The notes beneath the pieces are model-generated. The model saw nothing but the letters and a program-made list of their open reading frames with translations, searched no databases and had not been told where the DNA came from. A DNA stretch of 64,000 nt from Pectobacterium betavasculorum (GTDB lineage Bacteria; Pseudomonadota; Gammaproteobacteria; Enterobacterales; Enterobacteriaceae). Below, piece after piece: positions 42,018 through 52,741 of this stretch (within the stretch, counting starts at the first letter, position 1; every line of letters starts with the position of its first letter). Both the position numbers and the translations under genes were made by a program. The stretch spans positions 1-64,000 of the forward strand of contig NZ_JQHM01000015.1 of the NCBI RefSeq assembly GCF_000749845.1, written 5' to 3'.

Positions 42018-44310
42018 CGGTATCCGTCGCGCGGCGCTGTTTTGGGTTGGCTGCTGTATCGTGCTGATCGCGGCTCTGGCACTGCTGCTGCCGAAGTCTC
42101 AGATCAACAGTAGCGTATTAGCACTGTTACCCAAGCAATCGATGGGCGCACTTCCTCCTGAGCTACAGCAAGGCTTTATGCAGCGCTTAGATCGACAGAT
42201 GGTGTGGCTGGTGACGCCGGGCAAACAGGCAGAGCCCGCCGTGGCGGACTGGTGGCTAAAACACCTGCGTGCGCTTCCCGATCTACAACAGATCAACGGC
42301 CCAATTGATGCTGAGCAGCAGCAGCGGTGGGGAAAATTCGTTTTTGAACATCGCAACGGTTTGGTCGATTCCGCCACGCGGGCGCGGCTGGAGAATGGCG
42401 GATCGGCGCAGGCTGATTGGGTACTGGCACAGCTTTATTCCGCGTTTGCGGGCGTGAGCGGCAAGGAGTTGAATCACGATCCCTTAATGCTGGTGCGTGG
42501 ATCACAACTGGCGTTGCAGCAAAATGCCAGCCAACTGGGGCTGTCACAAGGCTGGTTAACGGCAAAAGATGCGCAAGGCCGTACCTGGTATTTTCTGCAC
42601 GGTGAGCTTAGCGGTGGTTCTTTCGACATGGCGCGTAACCAACAACTGGTTGATAAGCTGGGTATCCTTGAGCACGATCTCAAGGCCGCATACCCCGACG
42701 CCGAGGTATTAACACGCGGGACGGTATTGTTCAGTAACTATGCCAGCCAACAGGCTAAAAAGGATGTCTCTACCCTTGGTGTCGCCACCGTGGCTGGCGT
42801 GCTGCTGCTGATCTTCTTTGTGTTTCGTTCACCGCGGCCGCTGCTGTTATGTGGATTATCGGTGGGTATCGGTGCGCTAGCCGGTACCGTCTTTACCCTG
42901 CTGCTATTCGGTGAGCTGCATTTGATGACGCTGGTGATGAGCCTCAGCATCGTCGGTATTTCAGCGGATTATACGCTCTATTATTTGACCGAAAGGATGG
43001 TTCACGGCGGTCATGTTTCTGCAATGGAAAGCCTGAAAAAGGTGCTGCCAGCTCTTTTGCTTGCGTTGGGCACTGCCGTAGTGGCCTATCTGATCATGGC
43101 GCTGGCACCGTTCCCCGGTTTACAGCAACTGGCGGTGTTCGCTGCAACAGGGCTGACTGCTTCCTGTTTGACCGTGGTGTGCTGGTATCCTTTTCTGGTT
43201 AAAGGGCTACCCGTTAGACCCGTTCCCGCGATGGTATTGATGGGGCGCTGGCTGGCTGCATGGCGGCGTCAGCACGCCGTGCGTTTGGGGATCCCGCTGG
43301 CGCTACTGGTGCTTTCTGTCGTGGGGCTGCTGCGGCTGGAGGTTAATGATGATATTTCCCAGTTACAGGCGCTGCCGCAGGATTTAATGCAACAAGAGCG
43401 GCAACTGACGGCACTAACAGGTCAGAGCGCCGATCAAACCTGGTTCGTCGTCTACGGTGACAGCGAGGAGGAGACATTGCTGCGTCTGGAACGGCTCGCC
43501 CCGAAACTGCGTGACGCGCAGCAACAGACGTGGTTAAAGCAGTATCGGTTACTGCCGCTTTCCTCTCTGGCTCAGCAACAGCGAGATAGTCAGCTTATTG
43601 CTTCGGCAGCAGCAACGGTGATCGGGCGTCTTAATGACACGGGCGTTGATGTTGCCATGCCGGATATACAGCCCATGCTGGTTACGCCAGAGCGCTGGCT
43701 TGGTAGTCCGATAAGTGAAGGATGGCGGTTGCTGTGGCTGACGTTACCTAATGGGAAAAGCGGTGTTCTGGTTCCTGTAAGCGGCGTGAGCAATAGCGCT
43801 GCGCTGGGACAGATGGCCAAAGCACTGCCGGGTGTGGAGTGGATCGACAGAAAAGCAACCTTCGACGCGCTGTTCGGTTTCTATCGCGCCATGCTGGGAT
43901 GGCTGCTGACCGCAGCACTGGCGGTGATTGCGCTGAGCTACGTTATTCGTCTTGGGCTACGTCGTGGAGTCGTCAATGTGGTGCCGTCGGTGCTGTCGCT
44001 AGGCAGCGGTTTGGCGGTTCTGGCGCTGAGTGGTCATTCGCTGAACCTATTTTCATTACTCGCGTTGGTTCTGGTTCTGGGGATTGGCATCAATTACACG
44101 CTATTTTTCAGCAATCCGCGCGGTACGCCGATGACCTCGCTGCTGGCGGTGACGCTGGCGATGTGTGTCGCGTTGTTGACGCTGGGTATGTTGGTTTTCA
44201 GCAGTACCCAGGCCATCAGCAGCTTCGGAATTGTGCTTTGTAGCGGTATTTTTACCGCCTTTTTGCTGGCGCCTCTGGCGTTGCCTGATTCAAAAGGGAA
44301 ACGAAAATGA
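41989..44310 (+). CDS. apeM: MMPL/RND-type exporter
   Basis: 773 residues. Two repeats, each with one membrane helix, a large periplasmic domain and five further helices (helices about 13-33, 265-390, then 430-445 and 635-765). The segment MSLSIVGISADYTLYYLTERM resembles MmpL/SSD proteins. It likely flips or exports the polyene lipid and hands it to ApeL. ATG 41992 directly follows ATG 41989; either may be used. Confidence 0.83.
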   Translation: MMSYSVSFSDGIRRAALFWVGCCIVLIAALALLLPKSQINSSVLALLPKQSMGALPPELQQGFMQRLDRQMVWLVTPGKQAEPAVADWWLKHLRALPDLQQINGPIDAEQQQRWGKFVFEHRNGLVDSATRARLENGGSAQADWVLAQLYSAFAGVSGKELNHDPLMLVRGSQLALQQNASQLGLSQGWLTAKDAQGRTWYFLHGELSGGSFDMARNQQLVDKLGILEHDLKAAYPDAEVLTRGTVLFSNYASQQAKKDVSTLGVATVAGVLLLIFFVFRSPRPLLLCGLSVGIGALAGTVFTLLLFGELHLMTLVMSLSIVGISADYTLYYLTERMVHGGHVSAMESLKKVLPALLLALGTAVVAYLIMALAPFPGLQQLAVFAATGLTASCLTVVCWYPFLVKGLPVRPVPAMVLMGRWLAAWRRQHAVRLGIPLALLVLSVVGLLRLEVNDDISQLQALPQDLMQQERQLTALTGQSADQTWFVVYGDSEEETLLRLERLAPKLRDAQQQTWLKQYRLLPLSSLAQQQRDSQLIASAAATVIGRLNDTGVDVAMPDIQPMLVTPERWLGSPISEGWRLLWLTLPNGKSGVLVPVSGVSNSAALGQMAKALPGVEWIDRKATFDALFGFYRAMLGWLLTAALAVIALSYVIRLGLRRGVVNVVPSVLSLGSGLAVLALSGHSLNLFSLLALVLVLGIGINYTLFFSNPRGTPMTSLLAVTLAMCVALLTLGMLVFSSTQAISSFGIVLCSGIFTAFLLAPLALPDSKGKRK

Positions 44311-44882
44311 CATTATTGCGACGCGGGCTTCTGCTCATCGGCGTGCTGGTATTGAGCAGTTGTGCCAGTAAGCAGCATGATGACAACCGTCCGCAGGCGT
44401 GGCTCAAGCCAGGTGTGAAAGTGACGCTACCCGCACCCGCGATTACCCCGCCGGTCAATGAACAGCAGCTGTTGACGGGAACCTTTGACGGTAAGCAGCA
44501 ATCGCTGCTGGTGATGCTGAATGCCGATGATAAGCAACTGTCGCTCGTCGGGCTTTCCTCTATCGGGATTCGCTTGTTTAAGGTCACCTATGATGCACAG
44601 GGTGTTCATACTGAACAGTCCATCGTCCTGCCACAGTTGCCGCCAGCCAGTCAGGTACTGGCGGATATCATGTTAAGTCACTGGCCGATCGCGGTGTGGC
44701 AGACGCAGCTGCCAGTTGGCTGGACGCTGAAAGATAGCGATGATAAAAGACAGCTGCGCGACAATCGTGGCACGCTGATTACAGAAATTCGCTATATGAC
44801 GCGGAATAACCAGCGTGTGCCGATCAGCGTTCAGCAATTTGTTTTTGGTTATCACATCGTGATTCAACATCTGGATAGCTAG
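44307..44882 (+). CDS. apeN: DUF3261-type lipoprotein
   Basis: 191 residues. Lipobox LSSC with C19 as the acylated residue; mature part with GTFDGKQQSLLVMLNADDKQLSLVGLSSIG. Proteins with DUF3261 occur regularly in APE clusters; together with the LolA-like ApeL this suggests a LolB-like role at the outer membrane, which is an inference. Overlaps apeM by 4 bp. Confidence 0.8.
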   Translation: MTLLRRGLLLIGVLVLSSCASKQHDDNRPQAWLKPGVKVTLPAPAITPPVNEQQLLTGTFDGKQQSLLVMLNADDKQLSLVGLSSIGIRLFKVTYDAQGVHTEQSIVLPQLPPASQVLADIMLSHWPIAVWQTQLPVGWTLKDSDDKRQLRDNRGTLITEIRYMTRNNQRVPISVQQFVFGYHIVIQHLDS

Positions 44883-44883
44883 C

Positions 44884-46041
44884 ATGATTTACATTAACGC
44901 TGTTGGGGCACTGAATGCGCTGGGCAATAATCTGGATGAGATTGCTGACAACCTTGCCAGCGGCCATGCGCCGGGCATGCGTCCTGATACCGGGTGGCTG
45001 CTGCATGATAAGCCTTGTTGGACAGGGAATGTAGATGCGGATTTACCCGCTATTCCGGTGGAGTTAGCGGCGCATAACAGCCGTAATAATCAGCTATTGT
45101 TGGCCGCACTGGAACAAATCCGGCCTCAGGTGGACGCGGCTATCGCGCAATTTGGTTCTGACCGCGTGGCTGTGGTTCTGGGAACCAGTACTTCAGGGTT
45201 GGATGAAGCCGATCGGTATGTCAGCGAAAACATTTCCACTTATCACTATCCGCAGCAGGAACTTGGCGATCCCTCTCGGTTTCTGTCGGCCTATCTGGCG
45301 TTAAATGGGCCTGCTTACACCATTTCAACTGCCTGTTCTTCCAGCGCCAGAGCGCTGATCAGCGGTAAACGATTGATCGATGCCGGCCTGGTGGATGTGG
45401 CTATCGTTGGCGGCGCGGATACGCTGAGTCGTATGCCGCTAAATGGCTTCGATAGCCTTGAATCGCTCTCTTCAACGCGTTGCCAGCCGTTTAGCGAAGA
45501 ACGCAATGGGATCACTATCGGTGAAGGCGTTACGCTGATGCTGATTGGGCCGCAGCCCGATCGTGTGGCGATATTGGGCTTCGGGGAGTCATCTGATGCT
45601 TATCATATGTCGGCACCGCACCCGGAAGGTGAAGGGGCGATTCGCGCGATAAATATGGCGTTGGCGCAGGCTGAGTTGCAGCCTGAAGATGTGGGTTATA
45701 TCAATTTACACGGAACGGCCACGCGCCTGAATGATCAGATTGAGGCTAATGTGGTTCACACCGCTTTTGGCGAGCGCGTGCCTTGTAGCTCAACCAAACA
45801 CCTCACCGGCCATACGCTGGGGGCGGCGGGGATTTGTGAGGCCGCGCTATGCTGGCTACTTCTGACGCGGGATCTGCCCTTGCCAGCGCAGGATTTCTCA
45901 CACTGTCGCCCCGATGCGTCACTGCCATCATGCGGCTTGCTCCATGAGCCTGCGCCGCTTGCTCGTTCGGTCGTTCTGTCTAATTCCTTTGCGTTTGGCG
46001 GTAATAATACGTGTCTGATTTTGGGAAAGAATCATGAGTGA
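44884..46041 (+). CDS. apeO: Beta-ketoacyl-ACP synthase (elongation)
   Basis: 385 residues. FabF-like ketosynthase with complete triad: C151 (ISTACSSSA), H276 (NLHGTATR), H310 (TGHTLGAAG). Works with ApeC for chain extension with malonyl-ACP in APE synthesis. One base separates it from apeN; it overlaps apeP by 8 bp. Confidence 0.88.
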   Translation: MIYINAVGALNALGNNLDEIADNLASGHAPGMRPDTGWLLHDKPCWTGNVDADLPAIPVELAAHNSRNNQLLLAALEQIRPQVDAAIAQFGSDRVAVVLGTSTSGLDEADRYVSENISTYHYPQQELGDPSRFLSAYLALNGPAYTISTACSSSARALISGKRLIDAGLVDVAIVGGADTLSRMPLNGFDSLESLSSTRCQPFSEERNGITIGEGVTLMLIGPQPDRVAILGFGESSDAYHMSAPHPEGEGAIRAINMALAQAELQPEDVGYINLHGTATRLNDQIEANVVHTAFGERVPCSSTKHLTGHTLGAAGICEAALCWLLLTRDLPLPAQDFSHCRPDASLPSCGLLHEPAPLARSVVLSNSFAFGGNNTCLILGKNHE

Positions 46042-46513
46042 GTATCTGGCTGCGGCAGACTATCTGCCCCATTCAGCCCCGATGGTGCTGGTGGGCGAGG
46101 TGATCCATGTTGATGATGAACACGCGCACTGTCGTGTGGCGGTCAGCCGCGATGGGGTTTTGGCACCGTTTCTGAATGCTCAGGGGCATCTGCCAGCCTG
46201 GTTCGGTATCGAGATTATTGCTCAAACGATCGGGGTCTGGTCTGGCTGGCATCGACGTCAGAGCAGCGAACGGCACGAGAAGCCACGCCCCGGTATGCTG
46301 CTCGGGGGACGGGGTTATCACTGTAAACAGGCTATTTTTCCTGCCGGATCCCTGCTTGATGTGACCGTTACGCTGCTGATGCGTGACGATAAAATTGGTA
46401 GCTTTGAGGGTGAGATAACGATTGATAGGGAGAAGTATGCCTCTGGTCGGTTGAATACCTATCAACCCGATGACAGTGAGTTAAAAACACTTTTAGAACA
46501 GGGAAAGCGATGA
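46034..46513 (+). CDS. apeP: Second dehydratase-like hotdog protein
   Basis: 159 residues. FabA-like hotdog without strong sequence identity to FabZ: LPHSAPMVLVGEV at the start and HLPAWFGIEIIAQTIGVW in the central helix. ApeP acts with ApeI as the dehydratase pair of the APE system. Overlaps apeQ by 4 bp. Confidence 0.82.
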   Translation: MSEYLAAADYLPHSAPMVLVGEVIHVDDEHAHCRVAVSRDGVLAPFLNAQGHLPAWFGIEIIAQTIGVWSGWHRRQSSERHEKPRPGMLLGGRGYHCKQAIFPAGSLLDVTVTLLMRDDKIGSFEGEITIDREKYASGRLNTYQPDDSELKTLLEQGKR

Positions 46514-47286
46514 TGACAACCGGAAAAACTATTATTAAAACCGGAAAAACAAGTATGACGCGTTCTGTGTTAGTGACCGGAGCCAGCAAAGGGATCGGTC
46601 GAGCCATTGCACGGCGTCTGGCGGCGGATGGTTTTACCGTAGTCGTGCATTATCACCGTGATGAGAACGGGGCAAAGGAAACCTTAAGCCAGATTACGGA
46701 GCAAAACGGTGCTGGTCGTATTGTCAGCTTCGATATTGCCGATCGGGAAACGTGTCGCACCGTGATTGAACAGGATATTGAGGTACACGGTGCTTACTAT
46801 GGCGTGGTCAGCAATGCCGGTATCACCTGTGACGGCGCCTTTCCCGCCCTCGACGAGCAGGCTTGGGATAGCGTGATTCACACCAATCTCGATAGCTTTT
46901 ATAACGTGATCCATCCCTGCGTGATGCCGATGATCGGCCTGCGTAAAGGCGGGCGAATTATCACGTTGTCTTCTGTTTCTGGGATTATGGGGAATCGGGG
47001 GCAGGTCAACTACAGTGCAGCAAAAGCAGGCATTATCGGTGCAACGAAAGCGCTGGCTATTGAATTGGCAAAGCGAAAAATCACCGTAAACTGCATCGCA
47101 CCCGGCTTGATTGATACTGGCATGATTCAAATGGAGCCGGTTGCTGTTGAAGAAGCCATGAAGATGATCCCGATGAAACGCATGGGGCAGGCGGAGGAAG
47201 TCGCAGGGCTGGCGAGTTATCTTATGTCCGATATCGCGAGTTATGTGACGCGTCAGGTCATTTCTATTAATGGAGGGATGCTGTGA
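46510..47286 (+). CDS. apeQ: 3-oxoacyl-ACP reductase (FabG-like)
   Basis: 258 residues. Short-chain dehydrogenase with TGASKGIG (23-30), catalytic S155, Y168 and K172 (NYSAAKAG). NADPH-dependent reduction of the beta-keto group in each cycle. The N-terminus is 15 residues longer than usual and contains a small internal repeat (TGKTIIKTGKT). The family-typical start MTRSVLVTGASKG would be ATG 46555, but that has a weak ribosome site, so I keep the upstream, apeP-overlapping ATG. Confidence 0.86.
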   Translation: MMTTGKTIIKTGKTSMTRSVLVTGASKGIGRAIARRLAADGFTVVVHYHRDENGAKETLSQITEQNGAGRIVSFDIADRETCRTVIEQDIEVHGAYYGVVSNAGITCDGAFPALDEQAWDSVIHTNLDSFYNVIHPCVMPMIGLRKGGRIITLSSVSGIMGNRGQVNYSAAKAGIIGATKALAIELAKRKITVNCIAPGLIDTGMIQMEPVAVEEAMKMIPMKRMGQAEEVAGLASYLMSDIASYVTRQVISINGGML

Positions 47287-48512
47287 TGCGTCGTGTCGTG
47301 GTAACGGGAATGGGTGGGGTTAGCGCATTCGGTGAATCCTGGGAAAGCGTTTCTGATGGTTTGCGATCAGGGCATAATGCCATACGTAAGATGCCAGAAT
47401 GGCAGGTGTATGACGGCCTGAATACGCAGTTAGGGGCGCCGATTGATAACTTCAGTCTGCCAGAACACTACACGCGTAAACGCATCCGCTCGATGGGGCG
47501 CGTGTCCCTGATGGCAACTCGAGCCACCGAATTGGCGCTGGAACAGGCGGGGTTGATTGGCCATCCGGTGCTAACGAATGGAGAAACCGGCATTGCTTAC
47601 GGTTCTTCAACGGGGAGCACGGGGCCGGTGAGCGAATTCGCCACCATGCTGACAGAGAAGCACACCAATAATATTACCGGTACGACCTATGTGCAGATGA
47701 TGCCGCATACTACGGCGGTGAATGCCTGTCTGTTTTTTGGGCTGCGCGGCCGTGTGATTCCGACGTCCAGTGCCTGTACATCGGGGAGTCAGGCGATTGG
47801 CTATGCTTGGGAAGCAATACGCCATGGCTATCAGACGGTAATGGTTGCTGGCGGTGCGGAAGAGCTGTGCCCATCGGAAGCTGCCGTATTTGATACGCTG
47901 TTTGCCACCAGCCAACGCAATGATGCGCCGGAAACCACGCCGTCTCCTTTTGACGCCAGCCGCGACGGTTTGGTTATCGGAGAAGGAGCGGGTACGTTAG
48001 TGCTGGAAGAGCTTGAGCATGCATTGGCGCGTGGGGCGACGATTTATGCTGAACTGGTTGGGTTTTACACCAACTGTGATGCGGCACATATCACGCAGCC
48101 CCAGCGTGAAACTATGCAGATTTGTATTGAAGGATCGCTGCGCTGCGCCGGTTTGCAACCTCGCGATGTGGGCTATATCAGCGCCCACGGAACAGCAACC
48201 GATCGGGGGGATGTCGCGGAAAGTCAGGCTACTGCCGCCGTGTTCGGTAAATCCACACCGATTTCGTCGCTGAAAAGCTATTTCGGTCATACGCTGGGTG
48301 CCTGTGGTGCGCTTGAGGCATGGATGAGTATTGAGATGATGCGTGAAGGTTGGTTTGTGCCGACGCTTAATCTACGACAACCTGCGCAAGACTGTGGCGA
48401 ATTGGATTACATCATGGGTGAGCCACGCCATATTGAGACGGATTACATTCAGTCGAATAACTTCGCTTTTGGCGGCATTAATACGTCGCTGATCTTCCGT
48501 CGTTGGAAATAA
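47286..48512 (+). CDS. apeR: Beta-ketoacyl-ACP synthase, last gene of the APE cluster
   Basis: 408 residues. FabF-like ketosynthase with C164 (SSACTSGS), H301 (SAHGTATD) and H335 (FGHTLGACG). In the Xenorhabdus system ApeR is the additional ketosynthase. ATG 47286 shares its A with the apeQ stop (TGATG); a GTG one codon earlier is possible. Followed by an ERIC remnant and the pst promoter. Confidence 0.88.
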   Translation: MRRVVVTGMGGVSAFGESWESVSDGLRSGHNAIRKMPEWQVYDGLNTQLGAPIDNFSLPEHYTRKRIRSMGRVSLMATRATELALEQAGLIGHPVLTNGETGIAYGSSTGSTGPVSEFATMLTEKHTNNITGTTYVQMMPHTTAVNACLFFGLRGRVIPTSSACTSGSQAIGYAWEAIRHGYQTVMVAGGAEELCPSEAAVFDTLFATSQRNDAPETTPSPFDASRDGLVIGEGAGTLVLEELEHALARGATIYAELVGFYTNCDAAHITQPQRETMQICIEGSLRCAGLQPRDVGYISAHGTATDRGDVAESQATAAVFGKSTPISSLKSYFGHTLGACGALEAWMSIEMMREGWFVPTLNLRQPAQDCGELDYIMGEPRHIETDYIQSNNFAFGGINTSLIFRRWK

Positions 48513-48525
48513 TGGATTGAGACGT

Positions 48526-48563
48526 TAGCGTTTAGTCCTGTAACTCGAATTATTTAGGGTATA
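48526..48563. repeat. ERIC remnant after the APE cluster
   Basis: CTGTAACTCGAATTATTTAG and GGGTATA (48539-48563) form one ERIC end, inverted relative to the full element in front of the cluster. GACGTTAGCGTTTAGTC just before it looks like a decayed first stem of the hairpin module. The other ERIC end is missing. Confidence 0.72.
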
Positions 48564-48658
48564 AATAACCCACAGCCAGATCCACTAGCCCACTTTACCC
48601 TCCAGTCAGAACGCATGTTCTGGCTGAGTGTGGCTGAACTTTCCTTCTTGCTGCTCTG

Positions 48659-48709
48659 TTGTCATAAAACTGTCATATTACGTACATTTTACTGTCACCA
48701 AATTGTCCT
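48659..48709 (+). promoter_or_regulatory. Tandem pho boxes of the pst promoter
   Basis: Five heptamers stand every 11 bp: TTGTCAT (48659), CTGTCAT (48670), CGTACAT (48681), CTGTCAC (48692) and TTGTCCT (48703), each followed by an AT-rich tetramer. This is the PhoB-binding arrangement, close to that of E. coli pstS, and replaces a -35 element. A -10 near TACACT (48728-48733) is likely. Phosphate starvation would switch on pstSCAB-phoU. Confidence 0.9.
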
Positions 48710-48799
48710 ATTTTTCCTCCTGCGAACTACACTCTGATTTGATAACTCTGATTGATAACGACTCTACGTCGACACGTCGAGTATCCCACAGGAGGGATT

Positions 48800-49840
48800 A
48801 TGAAACTGATGCGTACCACTCTTGCCAGTGTTGTTGCGGCAACCTTTTCTCTAACGGCATTTTCTGCTTTTGCTGCTGCTAACCTCACCGGTGCCGGTGC
48901 GACATTCCCAGCCCCTGTGTATGCTAAATGGGCTGACTCCTATCAAAAAGAAACCGGCAATAAAGTTAACTATCAAGGGATCGGTTCTTCTGGCGGTGTA
49001 AAACAGATTATCGCGAAAACGGTAGACTTCGGGGCTTCTGATGCGCCGCTGGCTGACGACAAATTAGCACAGGATGGTTTATTCCAGTTCCCAACCGTTA
49101 TCGGTGGCGTGGTACTGGCAGTGAACGTTCCCGGTATCAAATCTGGCGAATTGACGCTGGATGGTAAAACACTGGGTGATATCTACCTGGGCAAAATCAA
49201 AAAATGGAACGACCCGGCGATTACCAAGCTGAACCCGAATGCCAAGCTGCCGGATCAGGATATCGCAGTGGTTCGTCGTGCAGACGGTTCTGGTACGTCT
49301 TTCGTGTTTACCAGCTATCTGGCGAAAGTGAACCCTGAGTGGAAAGAGAAGATCGGTGCAGGTTCTACTGTGAACTGGCCGACCGGTCTGGGCGGTAAGG
49401 GTAACGATGGTATAGCAGCGTTTGTACAGCGTCTGCCTGGTTCTATCGGTTACGTAGAATATGCCTATGCCAAGCAGAACAACCTGGCTTACACCAAACT
49501 GATTTCTGCTGATGGTAAGCCAGTTAGCCCGACTGAGCAGAGCTTCAGCAACGCGGCTAAAGAGATCGACTGGAGTAAATCTTTCGCTCAGGATCTGACC
49601 AACCAGAAAGGCGCGGACGCGTGGCCAATCACGTCAACCACCTTCATTCTGGTTCACACTAAGCAAGATAAACCTGAGCAGGGCGCTGAAGTGTTGAAAT
49701 TCTTCGACTGGGCGTTCAAGAAAGGCGGCGAGCAGGCTACTGCGCTGGATTACGCTACCCTCCCGAATGAAGTGGTTGAGCAAATCCGTGCAGCCTGGAA
49801 AACTCAGGTAAAAGACAGTAGCGGTAAAGCACTGTACTAA
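48800..49840 (+). CDS. pstS: Phosphate-binding periplasmic protein PstS
   Basis: 346 residues. Signal peptide (about 1-25, ending FAAA before [10 protein letters not shown]). Binds inorganic phosphate for the PstCAB importer; the phosphate-contact stretches [25 protein letters not shown] and [12 protein letters not shown] are intact. Start ATG 48800 behind a strong AGGAGGG site; an upstream in-frame ATG lies in the promoter region. A hairpin follows before pstC. Confidence 0.96.
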   Translation: MKLMRTTLASVVAATFSLTAFSAFAAANLTGAGATFPAPVYAKWADSYQKETGNKVNYQGIGSSGGVKQIIAKTVDFGASDAPLADDKLAQDGLFQFPTVIGGVVLAVNVPGIKSGELTLDGKTLGDIYLGKIKKWNDPAITKLNPNAKLPDQDIAVVRRADGSGTSFVFTSYLAKVNPEWKEKIGAGSTVNWPTGLGGKGNDGIAAFVQRLPGSIGYVEYAYAKQNNLAYTKLISADGKPVSPTEQSFSNAAKEIDWSKSFAQDLTNQKGADAWPITSTTFILVHTKQDKPEQGAEVLKFFDWAFKKGGEQATALDYATLPNEVVEQIRAAWKTQVKDSSGKALY

Positions 49841-49932
49841 TGATTGTATCGACAACCGTCGTGTTGATAACCAGAGCGTGATGAGATTGTCAGGTTCTGG
49901 GAATACGGTAGTGGAATAACACGTCGTATCGG

Positions 49933-49961
49933 GGCGGAGAGGTGATAGCAACCTCTCTGCC
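49933..49961 (+). other. Stem-loop in the pstS-pstC gap
   Basis: Stem GGCGGAGAGGT (49933-49943) / ACCTCTCTGCC (49951-49961) with a 7-nt loop, in a 164-bp gap. No U-tract. It may stabilise the pstS message or reduce expression of the membrane genes, as often seen between binding-protein and permease genes. Confidence 0.65.
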
Positions 49962-50004
49962 TTCAATAGCTTATCAAATGTAGTTAAAACGAGAAGAGAG
50001 ACGT

Positions 50005-50964
50005 ATGGCGGAGTACAAGCCAACTATCAAAGCCCCGGGAAAGTATGGCGATATCCTCTTCAGCACGCTGGTAAAACTGGCGGCGCTGGTCACGCTACTG
50101 CTATTGGGTGGCATTATTGTTTCCCTGATTGTGGCGTCCTGGCCCAGCATCGAGAAATTCGGTTTTTCCTTCTTGTGGACGAAAGAGTGGGATGCGCCCG
50201 CAGAGCAGTTTGGTGCACTGGTTCCGATTTACGGTACCGTCGTTACTTCACTGATTGCACTGATTATTGCGATCCCGATTAGCTTCGGGATTGCGCTATT
50301 TCTGACAGAACTGGCACCAGCATGGCTGAAACGTCCGCTTGGCGTGGCGATTGAGTTGCTGGCGGCCATTCCGAGTATTGTTTACGGCATGTGGGGCCTG
50401 TTTATTTTCGCCCCGCTGTTTGCCAAATACTTCCAGCAGCCGATAGGCAACGTCCTGTCTGGTATTCCTATTGTTGGTGCGCTGTTCTCTGGCCCGGCGT
50501 TTGGGATTGGTATTCTGGCGGCTGGCGTGATTCTGGCCATCATGATTATCCCCTACATTGCGGCGGTCATGCGTGATGTGTTTGAGCAAACGCCTGTGAT
50601 GATGAAAGAGTCTGCCTACGGCATCGGCTGTACGACGTGGGAAGTGATCTGGCGCATTGTGCTGCCTTACACCAAGAACGGCGTGATTGGCGGGGTGATG
50701 TTGGGATTGGGGCGTGCCTTGGGGGAAACCATGGCGGTCACCTTTATCATCGGTAACACCTACCAGCTCGACAGCGCTTCACTGTATATGCCGGGGAACA
50801 GTATTACCTCTGCGCTGGCAAATGAATTCGCCGAAGCCGAATCCGGTGTGCATACCGCGGCGCTGATGGAGTTGGGGCTAATCCTGTTTGTGATTACCTT
50901 TATTGTTTTGGCGTGTTCGAAGCTGATGGTTATGCGTCTGGCAAAAAATGAGGGGGCGCGCTAA
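50005..50964 (+). CDS. pstC: Phosphate ABC transporter permease PstC
   Basis: 319 residues, six membrane segments. The EAA-loop region [23 protein letters not shown] is present. Forms the phosphate channel with PstA. Its stop overlaps the pstA start (TAATG). Confidence 0.95.
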   Translation: MAEYKPTIKAPGKYGDILFSTLVKLAALVTLLLLGGIIVSLIVASWPSIEKFGFSFLWTKEWDAPAEQFGALVPIYGTVVTSLIALIIAIPISFGIALFLTELAPAWLKRPLGVAIELLAAIPSIVYGMWGLFIFAPLFAKYFQQPIGNVLSGIPIVGALFSGPAFGIGILAAGVILAIMIIPYIAAVMRDVFEQTPVMMKESAYGIGCTTWEVIWRIVLPYTKNGVIGGVMLGLGRALGETMAVTFIIGNTYQLDSASLYMPGNSITSALANEFAEAESGVHTAALMELGLILFVITFIVLACSKLMVMRLAKNEGAR

Positions 50965-51832
50965 TGGCGACATTAGGCATAGAACAAGAAGCCGCACTGG
51001 AACGCTCACGGCGTAAAATGCAGGCCTGGCGCCGCCAGAAAAACCGTATTGCACTGTTTTTATCCATGTCTACGATGGCTTTCGGTCTCTTCTGGTTGGT
51101 ATGGATCCTGTTTTCGACCGTTACCCGAGGCGTGGATGGCATGTCTCTGGCGTTATTTACCGAAATGACACCGCCGCCCAATACCGCGGGTGGTGGTTTG
51201 GCGAACGCCATCGTCGGTAGCGGATTGCTGATCCTATGGGCAACGCTGCTGGGTACGCCGCTGGGCATTATGGCAGGCATCTATCTGGCGGAATACGGTC
51301 GTAAATCCTGGATTGCCGAAGTGATTCGTTTCATCAACGACATTCTGCTGTCAGCACCGTCGATTGTGGTGGGTCTGTTTGTCTACACGTTGGTGGTGGC
51401 AAAGATGCAGCACTTCTCCGGTTGGGCGGGCGTGATTGCGCTGGCGCTGTTGCAGGTGCCGATTGTGATTCGTACCACTGAGAATATGCTCAAGCTTGTG
51501 CCGGATAGCCTGCGTGAAGCGGCTTATGCGCTGGGTACGCCGAAATGGAAAATGATTTCTGCGATTACCCTGAAGGCATCGGTATCAGGCATCATCACCG
51601 GGGTGTTACTGGCTATCGCACGTATTGCCGGAGAAACGGCGCCACTGCTGTTTACGTCGCTGTCTAATCAGTTCTGGAGCACGGATATGATGCATCCGAT
51701 TGCTAACCTGCCAGTCACCATCTTCAAGTTTGCTATGAGCCCATTTGTAGAATGGCAACAATTGGCCTGGGCGGGTGTACTGCTGATTACGCTGTGCGTT
51801 CTGCTGCTGAATATTCTGGCGCGTGTTATTTT

Positions 51833-51851
<19 letters not shown>
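50964..51851 (+). CDS. pstA: Phosphate ABC transporter permease PstA
   Basis: 295 residues, six membrane segments. EAA-loop [21 protein letters not shown]. With PstC it forms the inner-membrane channel and, with PhoU, passes the phosphate signal to PhoR. The 3' end is part of a short imperfect tandem repeat that runs into the gap before pstB. Confidence 0.95.
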
Positions 51852-52728
<877 letters not shown>

Positions 52729-52741
52729 TTAGGAAAGCATC

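Noticed and set aside
33812..48800. Tn7-like transposon behind glmS
   Set aside because: The attTn7 sequence is present, but no tnsABCD-type gene and no Tn7 end repeats were seen; the inserted genes are an APE cluster and a lipoprotein.
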